A stretch of 64,000 bases of DNA from Alteromonas aquimaris (GCF_026183695.1 NZ_JAPFRD010000011.1:780796-844795); one strand, 5' to 3'; shown: positions 19,105 to 29,493, numbered from the stretch's first letter. Notes: generated by a model from the letters alone, not told the origin. Program-made: numbers and translations.

Positions 19105-21525
19105 TTACGGTTGATAAGACGTATTTAAGGTAACTCCGGAAAAAGTACTGTATGCACGAATTCCGATGTGCCAAGTCCCCGCTTGCGGATTATTGAAAGA
19201 ACAGGTTTCTTCGTTCCCTGTTTCGTACGGGCGGCAATCGTACGTGCTGGTAGTGGGCTGGCTACCGTAACGGATGTATAAATCAGCATCACCTGACCCA
19301 CCTGTGATGGTAAAGTCCAGGGTCGCCATTCCTGCCGGCACATCCCATGTGTAATACTTCCAATTGTTAGTGGTTGCAGAAATATTGGTTACCTGTGCTG
19401 TTGAACCCTGCCCACTGCTCGCTGTATCGTAATCAGCCACAAGCTGCACGCCGGAGAACGCTGAATAGCCGATCACTTTTACATAGTAGGTGCCGGTTGA
19501 GGGCGATGCAAAGTCACAATTTTCGACATTCCCTGATTCCCAAGGACGGCAATCATAAGTGGTGGTAGTGGGTGCACTAGCAAATCTAACATATAAATCT
19601 GCATCACCGGTCCCGCCAGACATGGCAAAAGATAGGTTCGATGCGCCTGCCGGAACATCGATAGCAAATTCAAGTTCCTCGTCTTTTGCGCCAGCAAGGT
19701 TGGTTTGTGCCACGCCCTTAGTCAATGCTACAGGACCAGTGCCTGTGCCAGAACCACAATTCGCAGCCATGTAGTCAGAGGCTGCTTGTGTTTGAACCAT
19801 ACCGTAACCGGTACGGTCATCACGACCTGCGACGTCCAGATCATCGGCGGTTGCCGTCAGAGCAGTACGTACTTCTGCTGCTGTACACGTTGGATTTTTA
19901 CTCCATGCTAGCGCGGCGACACCGGCCACATGAGGCGTCGCCATCGACGTACCATTGTAGTAGGCGTAATCAGTATTAGCGGCTACCTGTAACGTAGCAG
20001 ACGTACCCGCGGAAGCTGCAATTTGTTGACCTAGCGTACGGTTAACCGACACAGTCGGTACCGACACGGCACCTGTTCCATCCACCAGGAATGGGTTTTG
20101 TAGCCCGGGGCGTGCCGCGTTACTGTAAACAACGACACCTGCCGCACCCGCATCAGCACAGGCTTTAGCTGGATCCACTTCAGGGTAGGTGCTACCAACC
20201 TGGTTGGCATGACGTTCTGCGACACAGATTTTACCACTCATGTTGCCGCAGCTGTAGGTGCTGCCTGAGCGTGAACACGCACCGATTACGCCAGATACAG
20301 TGCCATTGACGTTGGTAACCACATAATCCGCACCACTTTGAACATAACGTGTTTGCGGTAATACGCGGTCGTCGCCTGTGGTGCTGCCGTTAAATGTTAT
20401 ATAACCCTGTCTACCGTCGTTCACACCCACGGGAGACAGTATGGCTTCACCCGGACCAGCGATTTCCACTTGATTGGTGAATTGAGAAAATTCAGCGTGC
20501 TGACCTGATTCATCGACCGCTGCAACTGACATCACTGAATCGTATGAGGCTGGGTAAGAGTGAGTTGAGTCACCTGCGTTACCGGCAGCAGCAACCAGTA
20601 GGATACCGCTGTCATAAAAACCCTGCAGTGCATTTTGTTCGGTAACTGACGAGCCCGCACCACCTAATGACATATTCACCACGTTTGCGCCGGCGTTATC
20701 ACAGTTTTGAATGGCTGTAACCAGGTCACTACTGTAACCCCAGCCTGATTCGTTAAATACTTTAATGATATGCAGGTTGACGTTTTGATTAGGCAATACG
20801 CCCACCACACCTTGTGTGTTATTAATTGCTGCAATGGTACCGGCTACGTGGGTACCGTGCGACCCTCCTGGTGTAGACCAGGAGCCAGTACCACTGTCGC
20901 TGGTACCGCTAACCATATTGCCACTTAGATCAGGGTTGTTGATATCGTAACCTGAGTCAATGATACACACGGTCATATTGGCCGCTTCATTGTCTGATAC
21001 TAAATCAGCCTGGACTGCGCTTATCCCCCAAGGCTGCGTCTCTGCCATCAGATAACGAATAGGATCGATCTCAGCAAACTTAACCTTTTTATTCTTTTTC
21101 AGTTTTTTTACAATAGCGTTGGCCGCTTTGTGGTCTAATTTTTCATCAAGCTTCAGGGTCATCTTAGCCTTGCCAAGCGCTTTGCCCACTTTTAAATTTT
21201 TGCCTGCCGCGACTTCCAGCTCTGCTAAAACAGAACGAGATTTCCCACGTGCCTTGCTATTGGAATGAGCTGAATTTTCTGAAGCATTAAGTGCCTCTTT
21301 GGCATCCGTTTCGTTCGCAAATTCTACGATTATTTGGTCAGTGACTGCGGCATAGTCACGTTGTTTTTTTGCCTTATACCATGAAGCGAATTCCGGGGTG
21401 GTATTGCTGGCTGATGAGGTGTTTTGAGCTTTTACTTCTTTAATGGGTGAAGTTTCTGCTGCAGAGACACTGGACAAACAGGCCAGCGCAATCGCACTGG
21501 CACATGCAGTGAATTTGAATTTCAT
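19105..21525 (-). CDS. Secreted S8 (subtilisin-like) serine protease with PA insert and two PPC domains
   Basis: The start at ATG 21525 (MKFKFTACASAIALACLSS) follows an AAGGA site and gives a clean signal peptide. Layout: propeptide I9-like (~50-160), S8 catalytic domain with Asp190 (CIIDSGYD), His223 (SHGTHVAG) and Ser527 (NGTSMATPH), a PA domain inserted between His and Ser (VVTNVNGTVSGVIG to SVPTVSVNRTLG), then two ~100-residue pre-peptidase C-terminal domains, each with GDADLY and YDCRP...GN.E.C. PPC domains are usually removed after secretion. This is an exported protein-degrading enzyme typical of Alteromonadales and Vibrio. Confidence 0.95.
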   Translation of the reverse strand: MKFKFTACASAIALACLSSVSAAETSPIKEVKAQNTSSASNTTPEFASWYKAKKQRDYAAVTDQIIVEFANETDAKEALNASENSAHSNSKARGKSRSVLAELEVAAGKNLKVGKALGKAKMTLKLDEKLDHKAANAIVKKLKKNKKVKFAEIDPIRYLMAETQPWGISAVQADLVSDNEAANMTVCIIDSGYDINNPDLSGNMVSGTSDSGTGSWSTPGGSHGTHVAGTIAAINNTQGVVGVLPNQNVNLHIIKVFNESGWGYSSDLVTAIQNCDNAGANVVNMSLGGAGSSVTEQNALQGFYDSGILLVAAAGNAGDSTHSYPASYDSVMSVAAVDESGQHAEFSQFTNQVEIAGPGEAILSPVGVNDGRQGYITFNGSTTGDDRVLPQTRYVQSGADYVVTNVNGTVSGVIGACSRSGSTYSCGNMSGKICVAERHANQVGSTYPEVDPAKACADAGAAGVVVYSNAARPGLQNPFLVDGTGAVSVPTVSVNRTLGQQIAASAGTSATLQVAANTDYAYYNGTSMATPHVAGVAALAWSKNPTCTAAEVRTALTATADDLDVAGRDDRTGYGMVQTQAASDYMAANCGSGTGTGPVALTKGVAQTNLAGAKDEELEFAIDVPAGASNLSFAMSGGTGDADLYVRFASAPTTTTYDCRPWESGNVENCDFASPSTGTYYVKVIGYSAFSGVQLVADYDTASSGQGSTAQVTNISATTNNWKYYTWDVPAGMATLDFTITGGSGDADLYIRYGSQPTTSTYDCRPYETGNEETCSFNNPQAGTWHIGIRAYSTFSGVTLNTSYQP

Positions 21526-22241
21526 ATTGTTTGATTCCTTCGAAAACAACTGCCTATGTTGGATTTAGATCCAATCTTGTAAGGCGATAGCGTTGTTTAT
21601 TTTTACTTGTTGAGTTGAGTGCTGAGCTCGTGTGAACTTCCTACTACTGCTTGGAATGTCAGTGACGACTAGTAACATAAGGTTGCTAACACAGTACTGA
21701 TTAATATTAGAAAAACTTTATCTAACATCTAATCCTTGAGAAGAGAAAAGCATTTTTCAGGTCGATTTTTAGTCGACGCTGCCTACTATTACGTGAATGA
21801 AATTAAATTTCAACATTATTTTAACTTATGTGAAGGGGAGGGGTTTTTAAGCAGTGGAATGACAATGGGTATATTAAAAAAAATGCATTTTTATGTGTAC
21901 AGTGTCGGTAGGGCGTGAAAGCGTTTTCATATTGGTTGAGGGTTATAGGATAGCTTAATCTGTAAAAAAATTCTGTCATGACGTAAATCAATATATAAAA
22001 TCTGATAGGCCTATAGCTTTCTTATATGCACCGTTTATGCAAATCCGTGATCTAACACCGCAACGCAGCGTGCGCTGGTTAGCAGTCAATTGTGCACATT
22101 CCAACCCAGCTTTGTTTGCGAGAAAAACGCGACCCCACCATTTTAATAAAGCGGGCAGGATTTATCAGCAAAACTGCCCACAGAATTGAAAAGTGAGATG
22201 TAAGAAACGTAACGTGAAACGCCCTCACATCACCTCACAAA
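21526..22241. other. Intergenic region upstream of the S8 protease
   Basis: About 715 AT-rich nt between the protease start and the end of the AhpD-like gene. It must contain the protease promoter. A short plus-strand frame at 21736-21918 has no ribosome site or recognisable product. I find no repeats or RNA signature. Confidence 0.4.
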
Positions 22242-22796
22242 TTAGTCGTTTTTACTCCACTTAAAATCCTTAAAAGGGTCATCAAGTGGCGTTTTCGCGA
22301 GATTGTTAATGTAGTTGCTCATGATTTTCTGACACATCACACAGACGATTTCTAAAAGGTGCTGATGGGTAAAGCCTGCCTTGTAGAAATTTTCACGTTC
22401 GCTATCCGAAATATTAGAACGGTTTAATAAAATCGAACGCGTGGTTTGTCTTAACGTTTCTAACTTTTCGTCCGGTAACTTCTTTTCCTCTCGCAAGGCG
22501 GTAATGATTTCGTCATCTACGTCCATCTTCTTGGCAATAGCAGTATGGGCGGGGACGCAATAACCGCAGCCATGTTCCACGCTAACGCTTAGCCAAACGA
22601 CGGTGAGCTCTGCTTTACTGAATGCGGTTTCCTGAGCCAGCCTATGAAGCGTTTGATATGCCTCCAGCGTGGCTGGAGATTCAGCCATTATGCCGTGAAG
22701 ATTCGGGATCATTCCCATCTCATCTTCAGATTTTTTGAGTAAAGGCTTGGAATCTTCTGGCGCAGAATCTTTTGTATGTATGGTAAAGGTAGTCAT
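22242..22796 (-). CDS. Carboxymuconolactone decarboxylase/AhpD-like protein
   Basis: The ATG at 22796 (MTTFTIHTKDSAPEDSKPLL) follows AAGGATACG and is preferred to a TTG at 22874. ~184 residues in the AhpD-like fold. The motif EHGCGYCVPAHTAIAKK carries the redox CxxC (Cys-Gly-Tyr-Cys) and the conserved His of the peroxidase-linked branch. Such proteins reduce peroxiredoxin partners or detoxify hydroperoxides. The sequence EMGMIPNLHGIMAESPATL is typical of the family N-terminus. No partner ahpC is next to it. Confidence 0.87.
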   Translation of the reverse strand: MTTFTIHTKDSAPEDSKPLLKKSEDEMGMIPNLHGIMAESPATLEAYQTLHRLAQETAFSKAELTVVWLSVSVEHGCGYCVPAHTAIAKKMDVDDEIITALREEKKLPDEKLETLRQTTRSILLNRSNISDSERENFYKAGFTHQHLLEIVCVMCQKIMSNYINNLAKTPLDDPFKDFKWSKND

Positions 22797-23047
22797 TAAT
22801 CGTATCCTTTTTGACGTGTTTTTTGTAAACATCGAGTAACGATGTGGAAAAAGTAGATACGGCGTAAATTTCAATAAAGGTGTTAAATTATTTTAAGAAA
22901 ACCATAACTAATAATCGTTTATTTGACATAAGAATGGGCTAGAAAAAAGCTGGGTAAGGGGGAAGTATCCGGCCATTTAGCCATGCATTAGTACATCCTG
23001 TGTAGGGACTGTTTAAATAGCCGCTGTTCCCTTTGGTCCTTAACCTG

Positions 23048-23638
23048 CTATTGCGTTCCCCATGGAGCTGGAGGTGTTTCCACAGGCTGCGTCAGGTCAA
23101 AATCTACTCTAAATTCCCGTCCTTCACGAACGAGTTGATAGCTGAAACTGTCAGGGTAAACGAACATTTTCCAAATGTTGCCTATGGATTGTGGCAATCC
23201 TTTTTCAGCAAACATCCACTGCGTATAACTATCGGCGGGGAACGCCTGCACCTGCTCGAATCCAGGCCCGCTGGTGATACCGCCATACATAGTAACCTCA
23301 TCTTCACTACCATCTTTATGCCGATGATCATGTTTTAAACTTAAGCCACTACCGGTTCGGGTAATAATCCAGGTACGAGAATGATCTTTACCCACATGGA
23401 AAGGAATGAAAATCTGACGATCGTTACACTTGCTCACATGCATGATTAATGTTTTATTCTGAAAAGCAGCGGAGGGGGCGGTATCCGTTACGATGCGACC
23501 TGCAAATGCTTTTCCACACAGCGAGGAGAGCGCATCATAAAAAGCTTGTTGATTAGGGTGAGAATTCAGTGAAGGAAGCGCGGCGAGGCTTTGCATCGAG
23601 GCCAGCGTTAATCCAGCGAAAAGGGCATAAAACTTCAT
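23048..23638 (-). CDS. Conserved-looking secreted protein, function unknown
   Basis: 196 residues with a signal peptide (MKFYALFAGLTLASMQSLAA). The mature protein has two cysteines (SLCGKAF, SKCNDRQ), a HDHRHKDGSED segment that could bind metal, and a beta-rich body ending in a basic/acidic strand pair. I recognise no named family. Codon use and the signal peptide support a real gene. It sits between the AhpD-like and DUF5694 genes on the same strand with gaps over 200 nt. Confidence 0.7.
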   Translation of the reverse strand: MKFYALFAGLTLASMQSLAALPSLNSHPNQQAFYDALSSLCGKAFAGRIVTDTAPSAAFQNKTLIMHVSKCNDRQIFIPFHVGKDHSRTWIITRTGSGLSLKHDHRHKDGSEDEVTMYGGITSGPGFEQVQAFPADSYTQWMFAEKGLPQSIGNIWKMFVYPDSFSYQLVREGREFRVDFDLTQPVETPPAPWGTQ

Positions 23639-23895
23639 TGTGTTTATTCTTCATGGACACGTGATTTCGTTACTATACCTTAACAGGTGAAGATCAATAG
23701 TGGTTTTTAGCACAGCTTACAAAGTGAAAGCTCATATATAAAGGACACGCCATCAGATCGCGGCGAAAGTTAAAAAGGCGCGCCCCCGGACAGCCCCTTC
23801 CGTAGACTTTCTGCGCAAAGCGGCAAGGACATCCCAACCCCTGACATCTAGACGTCCTATGATTTCCTAATCCATGCAATACGTTTTCTCAGGAG

Positions 23896-24741
23896 TCAGT
23901 CGTTGCTATGCACATAAGAATCTTTCGCGGCTTCAAGATAAGGTAACGCAGAGACGCGTTCAAATTCGGGAGACGCATCAAACAGATAATTCAGTATATT
24001 CAGGTGGCCCGCACCATAGATAAGAATAATTTTGTCTCCTGGTTGGTAAGGCAATCGTTGTAAGTTTCTGAAGATACGCAGGTTTCGATTAAACCAGCGT
24101 CCGCTTTCGAAGTCGGCGCCAAAATAGGGCTGTGATGCAGTCTCGTACTTAAAGTGACCCACCAAGTAATTCCCGAGGGATTGACGGATTCTGTCAGCTT
24201 GGTTCAGCCTGATTAATTCCTCGGCAATACCTTGCTCCTTATAAACCGGCGTCCCGGCGGATATTTTCAATGCCTTGTCGGGTGGGTGAGTATAGAACCG
24301 GCTAAAACTACTTTTAGTTTCATCGACAGCCAGATATTCAGCGGTTGTATCGTATAATTTTCCCCATGTATCCACACCGTAAACCGTGCTTAATGACAAT
24401 GATTTTGCGATCCTGAATCCTAACTGATAAGTCTCAGAACGGCCGGGAAGTTGGTTAGTGTTGAGATAACTGCGATAGGCCTCGTGCAATTCCTTCGCGT
24501 GGTCGATTTTGTGCTCCACCACCACGTAATCGGCGTTAAACCCACGCAAACTTTCAACTATCTTTTCGATCTGCTTTTGATAAGCCGGATCTAACACATC
24601 AATTTGATCGCTGCTTGCAACTTGCTGAGTGTCAAGATTAGGGAATTCGAAATGAAAGGTTCCCACCGGCAGTATTTTTACCGAGGCGTCAATGGGTAAC
24701 GACGCTGCTAACATTGTCCAAAATATCAACGCTTTTTTCAT
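23896..24741 (-). CDS. DUF5694 family secreted protein
   Basis: The start at ATG 24741 (MKKALIFWTMLAASLPIDAS) gives a signal peptide; a second ATG lies at 24750. The mature part has LPVGTFHFEFPNLD, the VVVEHKIDHAKELH segment and GDKIILIYGAGHLNILNYL, the pattern I associate with DUF5694, distantly like TraB/PrgY-type proteins, where paired His/Glu residues suggest a metalloprotein. The function is not established. It is monocistronic and divergent from the CPA2 antiporter. Confidence 0.72.
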   Translation of the reverse strand: MKKALIFWTMLAASLPIDASVKILPVGTFHFEFPNLDTQQVASSDQIDVLDPAYQKQIEKIVESLRGFNADYVVVEHKIDHAKELHEAYRSYLNTNQLPGRSETYQLGFRIAKSLSLSTVYGVDTWGKLYDTTAEYLAVDETKSSFSRFYTHPPDKALKISAGTPVYKEQGIAEELIRLNQADRIRQSLGNYLVGHFKYETASQPYFGADFESGRWFNRNLRIFRNLQRLPYQPGDKIILIYGAGHLNILNYLFDASPEFERVSALPYLEAAKDSYVHSND

Positions 24742-25207
24742 CAGTCTCACCTTTATTATGATGACGGGCAGGCTAGCAAAATTTGTGGTGTCCTTCAGTT
24801 CCTATTTGTAACAGCCAGTTAATGGGGAAAATACAGCAACCACCGCACTCTTCCATCCGCCGTTCTAACGGAAACGAGAAAGAAGGAACAGCATAGCGTG
24901 AGAGCCGCGAATATCTCAGGCAAAACCAATCTGTGCAGTTCTGATCCATTCTGACCATTCTTAGCAATACACTTAATATCCGATAGCTACGCGCAATGCT
25001 AACCTATAAAAACAAATAAGTTGCGACCAGGCTCTTTAATTTGAACACTCATCCAGGGCTCACTGAAGATGGACAATGACAATCAGGTGTTAGGGGTAAT
25101 TTTCCACACCCAGCGTGAGCAAGTATGGGCAGCAAGTTTTTATCCATGCAGTAGAAGGTTAACCTGCATTCCCCGCCAGTCGTGGTAATGATTATGATGA
25201 GTTAAAC
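24742..25207. other. Divergent intergenic region, nothing recognised
   Basis: About 465 nt between the divergent DUF5694 and antiporter genes, presumably with a promoter for each. No convincing small gene, repeat or RNA element was seen. Confidence 0.4.
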
Positions 25208-26965
25208 ATGACGATACTTACTTCCATCGCAGTGTTTCTGGCTGCAGCTGTGATTGCTGTCCCTCTTTTCAAACGTCTGAGACTGGGGGGCATCCTAGGT
25301 TATCTAGTTGCCGGGGTGATTATTGGTCCCTTTGCATTAAATATTATTGGGCACCCTGAGACAATTTTACATTTTGCTGAACTAGGCGTGGTGCTCTTAT
25401 TGTTTATCATTGGCCTGGAGCTTGAGCCACAAAAACTTTGGCGGATGCGTTATCACATTTGTTTAAGTGGAGGAGGGCAGTTAATCACAAGCGCCGCCGT
25501 CCTTGGCGTAGCCTGCTTTGCACTTTTATCTTTGTCCTCTCCGCATGCCTTAGTTATCGGACTGGCAGTGGCTCTTTCGTCTACCGCCTTTGCAATTCAG
25601 CTTATGAAAGAACAACGCATCTTCACTTCCCCCCCAGGCCAACTGGGTTTCGCGATGTTGCTGATGCAGGACCTGGCTGTCATTCCTATCTTGTTGCTGG
25701 TAGCGGGACTGGCCAAAGGAACAAGCGCTACAGATTCGCCCTGGTGGCTCAGCGTTATGGGCATAGTGAGCGTGTTAATCGCTGGACGTTATTTATTAAA
25801 CCCGTTTCTTCGTGTCATCGCTCGCTACGGTAGTGAGGAAATTATGACGGCAGCATCTTTACTCATTGTCGCCGCCACCGCACTCGCAATGCAGCAAGCA
25901 GGACTCTCGATGGGCATGGGCGCTTTCGTGGCCGGCATGTTACTGGCAAATTCTAATTTCAAACACCAGCTGGAAGCTGAAATTGAACCGTTCAAAGGCT
26001 TATTGCTAGGTTTATTTTTTATCGCGATTGGCATGAATTTAGATATGGGCTTGTTGATAGAAAAACCCGCTTTTATTGTTGCGTGCAGTATTGCGCTGAT
26101 TGTGATTAAGACATCAATCATTTTCGTAATTTTAAAATTTAACAAGCAAACGTCCACCGACGCACTGCGAATTGGGTTGATGTTGTCTCAAGGCGGTGAG
26201 TTTGCGTTTGTGGTTATGACGCAAGCCACCGGGAACGGGTTGTTGGATGCAACCATTGCTAATCAGGTGACCCTCGTTGTGGGCATATCCATGGCATTGA
26301 CGTCTCCTATGGTCATTCTCTACAGTAACTTATTTCATAGTAAGCACTGTCCCAGAGTGTATGACGATCATCGTGCGGAAGAAGAGCCTCGAGTCATCAT
26401 CGCCGGTTTCGGCCGCTTCGGCCAAATTTCTGCCAGAATATTAGCAGCCAATCATATTCCGTTCACTGCCTTGGACATCAATGCTGAACATATCGAGTTC
26501 GTCAATAAATTTGGCAACAAAGTGTTCTACGGAGACGCCACCAAACGCGACCTCCTTAAAAAAGCCGGCATAGAAGAAGCGCGGGTATTGCTTATAGCGG
26601 TGGATGATCAAGACGCTGCCATCACCATAGCTAAAATGGTCAAGGAGCAATTTCCGGATATTCACATTGTTGCTCGCGCGCGAAACCGAACCATGGCGAT
26701 AGAGCTGCACCGATTAGAGGTGAGCTATATTGTTCGTGAGTTATGGGCAGGTAGTCTGGAGGCGGCAGATTTCCTTTTGCAGGCATACGGATATAGCGAA
26801 AACGAAGCCGACAGAATGATCTCAATATTTTCACGGCATGATCAGGAACTTTTGGACACGGCGAAAAAGCAACAAATGGGTGAGCGGGAGTTAATTAAAC
26901 TAAGTGGCAAAGGACGTGCCCAGCTGGAGTCATTGTTTAATGAGGACGCGGAAAATCTGAAGTAG
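25208..26965 (+). CDS. CPA2-family monovalent cation:proton antiporter (KefB/KefC type)
   Basis: 585 residues. The N-terminal ~375 residues are a 12-13 helix Na+/H+ exchanger domain (FKRLRLGGILGYLVAGVIIG, LGVVLLLFIIGLELEP, MLLMQDLAVIP with the conserved QDL). A TrkA-N/RCK domain follows, with the Rossmann motif VIIAGFGRFGQISARIL and GDATKRDLLKKAGIEEA. This is the KefB/KefC architecture that effluxes K+ for H+ during electrophile stress, gated by glutathione in enterobacteria. No KefF/KefG ancillary gene is adjacent, so glutathione control is uncertain. Confidence 0.9.
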   Translation: MTILTSIAVFLAAAVIAVPLFKRLRLGGILGYLVAGVIIGPFALNIIGHPETILHFAELGVVLLLFIIGLELEPQKLWRMRYHICLSGGGQLITSAAVLGVACFALLSLSSPHALVIGLAVALSSTAFAIQLMKEQRIFTSPPGQLGFAMLLMQDLAVIPILLLVAGLAKGTSATDSPWWLSVMGIVSVLIAGRYLLNPFLRVIARYGSEEIMTAASLLIVAATALAMQQAGLSMGMGAFVAGMLLANSNFKHQLEAEIEPFKGLLLGLFFIAIGMNLDMGLLIEKPAFIVACSIALIVIKTSIIFVILKFNKQTSTDALRIGLMLSQGGEFAFVVMTQATGNGLLDATIANQVTLVVGISMALTSPMVILYSNLFHSKHCPRVYDDHRAEEEPRVIIAGFGRFGQISARILAANHIPFTALDINAEHIEFVNKFGNKVFYGDATKRDLLKKAGIEEARVLLIAVDDQDAAITIAKMVKEQFPDIHIVARARNRTMAIELHRLEVSYIVRELWAGSLEAADFLLQAYGYSENEADRMISIFSRHDQELLDTAKKQQMGERELIKLSGKGRAQLESLFNEDAENLK

Positions 26966-26994
26966 CTGCATTAGCACATCATCGATTCAACTTC

Positions 26995-27084
26995 TTAAAT
27001 TGTCGTCTGTTTGCTTAGGCGTTTAAATTCGGTAAACAATGTCATCAGATCAGAACGTTCTTCAGCACGAATGGTCTCTATCAC
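26995..27084 (-). CDS. Possible 29-residue small ORF or gene remnant
   Basis: A GTG at 27084 overlaps the stop of the hydrolase gene upstream on the same strand. The frame reads VIETIRAEERSDLMTLFTEF and then KRLSKQTTI before a stop. The composition is strongly protein-like (amphipathic helix). It could be a translationally coupled microprotein or the tail of a deleted gene. Confidence 0.25.
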   Translation of the reverse strand: MIETIRAEERSDLMTLFTEFKRLSKQTTI

Positions 27085-27620
27085 TTAATATGTTTTAAGA
27101 TCTCTTTGAAGTGCACGTTATCGCTGCTCTGCATCATTTCAAACAAACACATTTCTAAGCCCGTGATATTCGCCCCAGCTAGTCTCATATTTTCAATGGC
27201 CAGATTAACATTTGCCGGCAACCTGGACGCAATACAATCAGCTACTACTTCAACCGTCAAACCTTTGGCCAATAACCCTTTAACCGTCTGATACACACAA
27301 ATGTGTGCTTCAATACCGGCAACCAACCAAGTGGGTTTATTAAGCTGGGAAATGTGGGTATTAATATGTTGTTCATTTAACCCATTAAAGTGCGACTTTT
27401 CGAATGGTTCATAACTGAGTAAGCTGTTCAGGATTATCGGGTGGGTTGCACCTAAACCATCTGGATTTTGTTCCAGTACCACCACCGGAATCGAAAGCAC
27501 CTGACAGCATTGGATCAGCGCGCGTATATTGAATAGCATGGTTTGGCTATTGCACACCAAGTTTGCCAGTTTTCCCTGAACATCCACCACCAATAAACCA
27601 CAGTTTTCAGCTTTAATCAT
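27081..27620 (-). CDS. Isochorismatase-fold cysteine hydrolase
   Basis: 179 residues. Family motifs are LLVVDVQGKLANLV (catalytic Asp), NPDGLGATHP (lysine is usually near this position), and TWLVAGIEAHICVYQTV with the nucleophile Cys. This matches the YcaC/isochorismatase-like group of cytosolic amidases and isomer hydrolases with unknown physiological substrates. The full-length family fit supports the start at ATG 27620. It is convergent with the antiporter gene. Confidence 0.88.
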   Translation of the reverse strand: MIKAENCGLLVVDVQGKLANLVCNSQTMLFNIRALIQCCQVLSIPVVVLEQNPDGLGATHPIILNSLLSYEPFEKSHFNGLNEQHINTHISQLNKPTWLVAGIEAHICVYQTVKGLLAKGLTVEVVADCIASRLPANVNLAIENMRLAGANITGLEMCLFEMMQSSDNVHFKEILKHIK

Positions 27621-27726
27621 TTCATCAATCCGATAAGTAAGGGGGGCTTATCCAGCAAATTTCTTCTTATACGTGATCCGGCTTAAGTCCCTCAATGAAA
27701 ATATCCTTCTTTGCCAGGCTTTGCAA

Positions 27727-28653
27727 TTAACGGTGCCTTGTGCTTTGCCTCGCTGCTGTTGTTTGCGGGTAAGAATGTAATAGCAGACAGAGACTAATCA
27801 TTCCCATACCAACCCAACCTAACATATCAAACTTTTCGCCCAGCAAGAGAATAGCCAATAAGGTTGCCACCACCGGTTCGAATAATGTGATCAAGGTAGC
27901 ATTGCTGGCATCTACCGAGGTCAAGCCATAGCCGAACAGCAAATATCCTGCATACATAGGAACAAGTGCCATGTAAACTGAGACAGTGATATGTATAGGC
28001 GTTGCAAACAGATTGTCTCCGGTCAGCAACAGCGAAGGAACAAGAAGGCTGGCGGCGCCACCAAACAATGCCGCCATGGACGATTGCGCCTTTACCCCTC
28101 GATTTATTAGTTGCTTCCCTACCCAGGAATACCCTGCATAGGTTAATCCGGCAACCAGTCCCAGCAGGATCCCCAACTCTTGCACATGCCCCTGACTTAT
28201 TGTTAATGGTCCAGGCATCTTTCCGTGCGCCAATAAGGTTATTCCAATAGCGCCGATAAGAAATCGAAACCACCAACGAGACGAAATGCGCGTTTTACTA
28301 TAAAGACACTCTATTACGGCAGCAAAAAACGGCGCGCTGGCAAGGGAAATCACAGTGCCAATCGCTACTCCTGAAAGACGCATGGAAGAATAAAAAGCAA
28401 GCGGATAAATTGCCACACATGCGCTTCCTACTATAAAAAGAAATGGGTAAGCCAGCAATTTAGCTTTATCTTTTTTCAGCCCAGGCCACGCCGTTATCAG
28501 CATCAATATGCCACCAAATCCCGTTGCGAAAGCGCCAATAGCAAGCGGGCTGACATCGGCTGAGTAACTTGCCGCAGTCCCTGTGGTGCCCCATAGTACG
28601 CTTGCCAAAACAATGGCAAATATTCCTTTCCTCTCAACGGTATGTAATGACAT
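27727..28653 (-). CDS. EamA (DMT) family transporter
   Basis: The ATG at 28653 follows GAAGAG at 8 nt; the alternative at 28674 has its AAGG directly abutting the start. ~308 residues with ten predicted helices in two EamA repeats (GIFAIVLASVLWGTTGTAAS and GILLGLVAGLTYAGYSWVGK). DMT exporters of this group move amino acids, metabolites or drugs out of the cell. The AraC gene immediately upstream on the same strand (82-nt gap) is probably its regulator or operon partner. It ends in a basic tail. Confidence 0.9.
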   Translation of the reverse strand: MSLHTVERKGIFAIVLASVLWGTTGTAASYSADVSPLAIGAFATGFGGILMLITAWPGLKKDKAKLLAYPFLFIVGSACVAIYPLAFYSSMRLSGVAIGTVISLASAPFFAAVIECLYSKTRISSRWWFRFLIGAIGITLLAHGKMPGPLTISQGHVQELGILLGLVAGLTYAGYSWVGKQLINRGVKAQSSMAALFGGAASLLVPSLLLTGDNLFATPIHITVSVYMALVPMYAGYLLFGYGLTSVDASNATLITLFEPVVATLLAILLLGEKFDMLGWVGMGMISLCLLLHSYPQTTAARQSTRHR

Positions 28654-28755
28654 AGACAGCTCTTCAAAATGCATCCTTAAGAGATGCTATAGTAAAGCTT
28701 TGTTTTTCGTATGACTTGACAAAAAGGCCGGTTTATTTGTCAGGTGAGGCGAACA

Positions 28756-29493
28756 TTAACGGTTGAATTTAGTGGGCGCGAAGCCACAATATTGGGAAAA
28801 CTTCCGACTGAATGTGGAAAGGGTTGGGTAGCCCACCTGCTCCCCAATTTGTTGTAGGGGATAATCGGTATGTGTCAACAAAGCCTGAGCCTTTTCCATA
28901 CGCACTTTCGTCACATATCGCATCGGTGTTAACCCGGTGTGCTGCTTAAATAACGATTTAAACTGTGTAGGACTTAAACACGCCTGCTGCGCTAGCTGCG
29001 TGATACTGAGCTTGTCAGCGAGGTGCTGGGCGATAAACAAAATAGATTTTGCGATACGACTGTCAATCCTTGGCAGTAGTGTCTGTCCATCGAGCAACTG
29101 ATAAAAGGTGCTACACATTGACTGCTCTAAAGCAGGATTAATTTGCTGCTCCAATTGCTGTTCGACAAAGCTCAAATAATAGCTTAGCGGGGCACTGAGA
29201 GAAAAGACCACCCCCGGGTAGGCTAGAATATTATCAGGAAGGGTAGGCAAATCAGCGACCACAAATTTCGCCAAGGAGTCTGCTGTAAACAAGTGGGTTG
29301 CGGTCCGTCTTACCACCACACATTCGCCAGGGGAAACTTTGCCGTTAAAGCATTCTACCTGAATGGAAATAACGCCCCGCAGCGGCATGACCAACTGATG
29401 AAACTCGTGCGAATGTTGAGTCGGCTTGGTGCTGTAAGAACGAATGGATAAGCTGGCTTTCATGAAATGCGATTGAGGTATCAGAAGAAACAT
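28756..29493 (-). CDS. AraC family transcriptional regulator
   Basis: 245 residues. The N-terminal cupin-like half has HSHEFHQLVMPLRGVISIQV and GECVVVRRTATHLF. The C-terminal half carries two helix-turn-helix motifs (LSITQLAQQACLSPTQFKSL and YPLQQIGEQVGYPTLSTFS) ending RKFSQYCGFAPTKF, a canonical AraC finish. It should bind DNA in response to a small ligand. Its position upstream of the EamA exporter suggests it controls that gene. The start could also be the ATG at MKASLSI, ten residues in. Confidence 0.9.
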   Translation of the reverse strand: MFLLIPQSHFMKASLSIRSYSTKPTQHSHEFHQLVMPLRGVISIQVECFNGKVSPGECVVVRRTATHLFTADSLAKFVVADLPTLPDNILAYPGVVFSLSAPLSYYLSFVEQQLEQQINPALEQSMCSTFYQLLDGQTLLPRIDSRIAKSILFIAQHLADKLSITQLAQQACLSPTQFKSLFKQHTGLTPMRYVTKVRMEKAQALLTHTDYPLQQIGEQVGYPTLSTFSRKFSQYCGFAPTKFNR

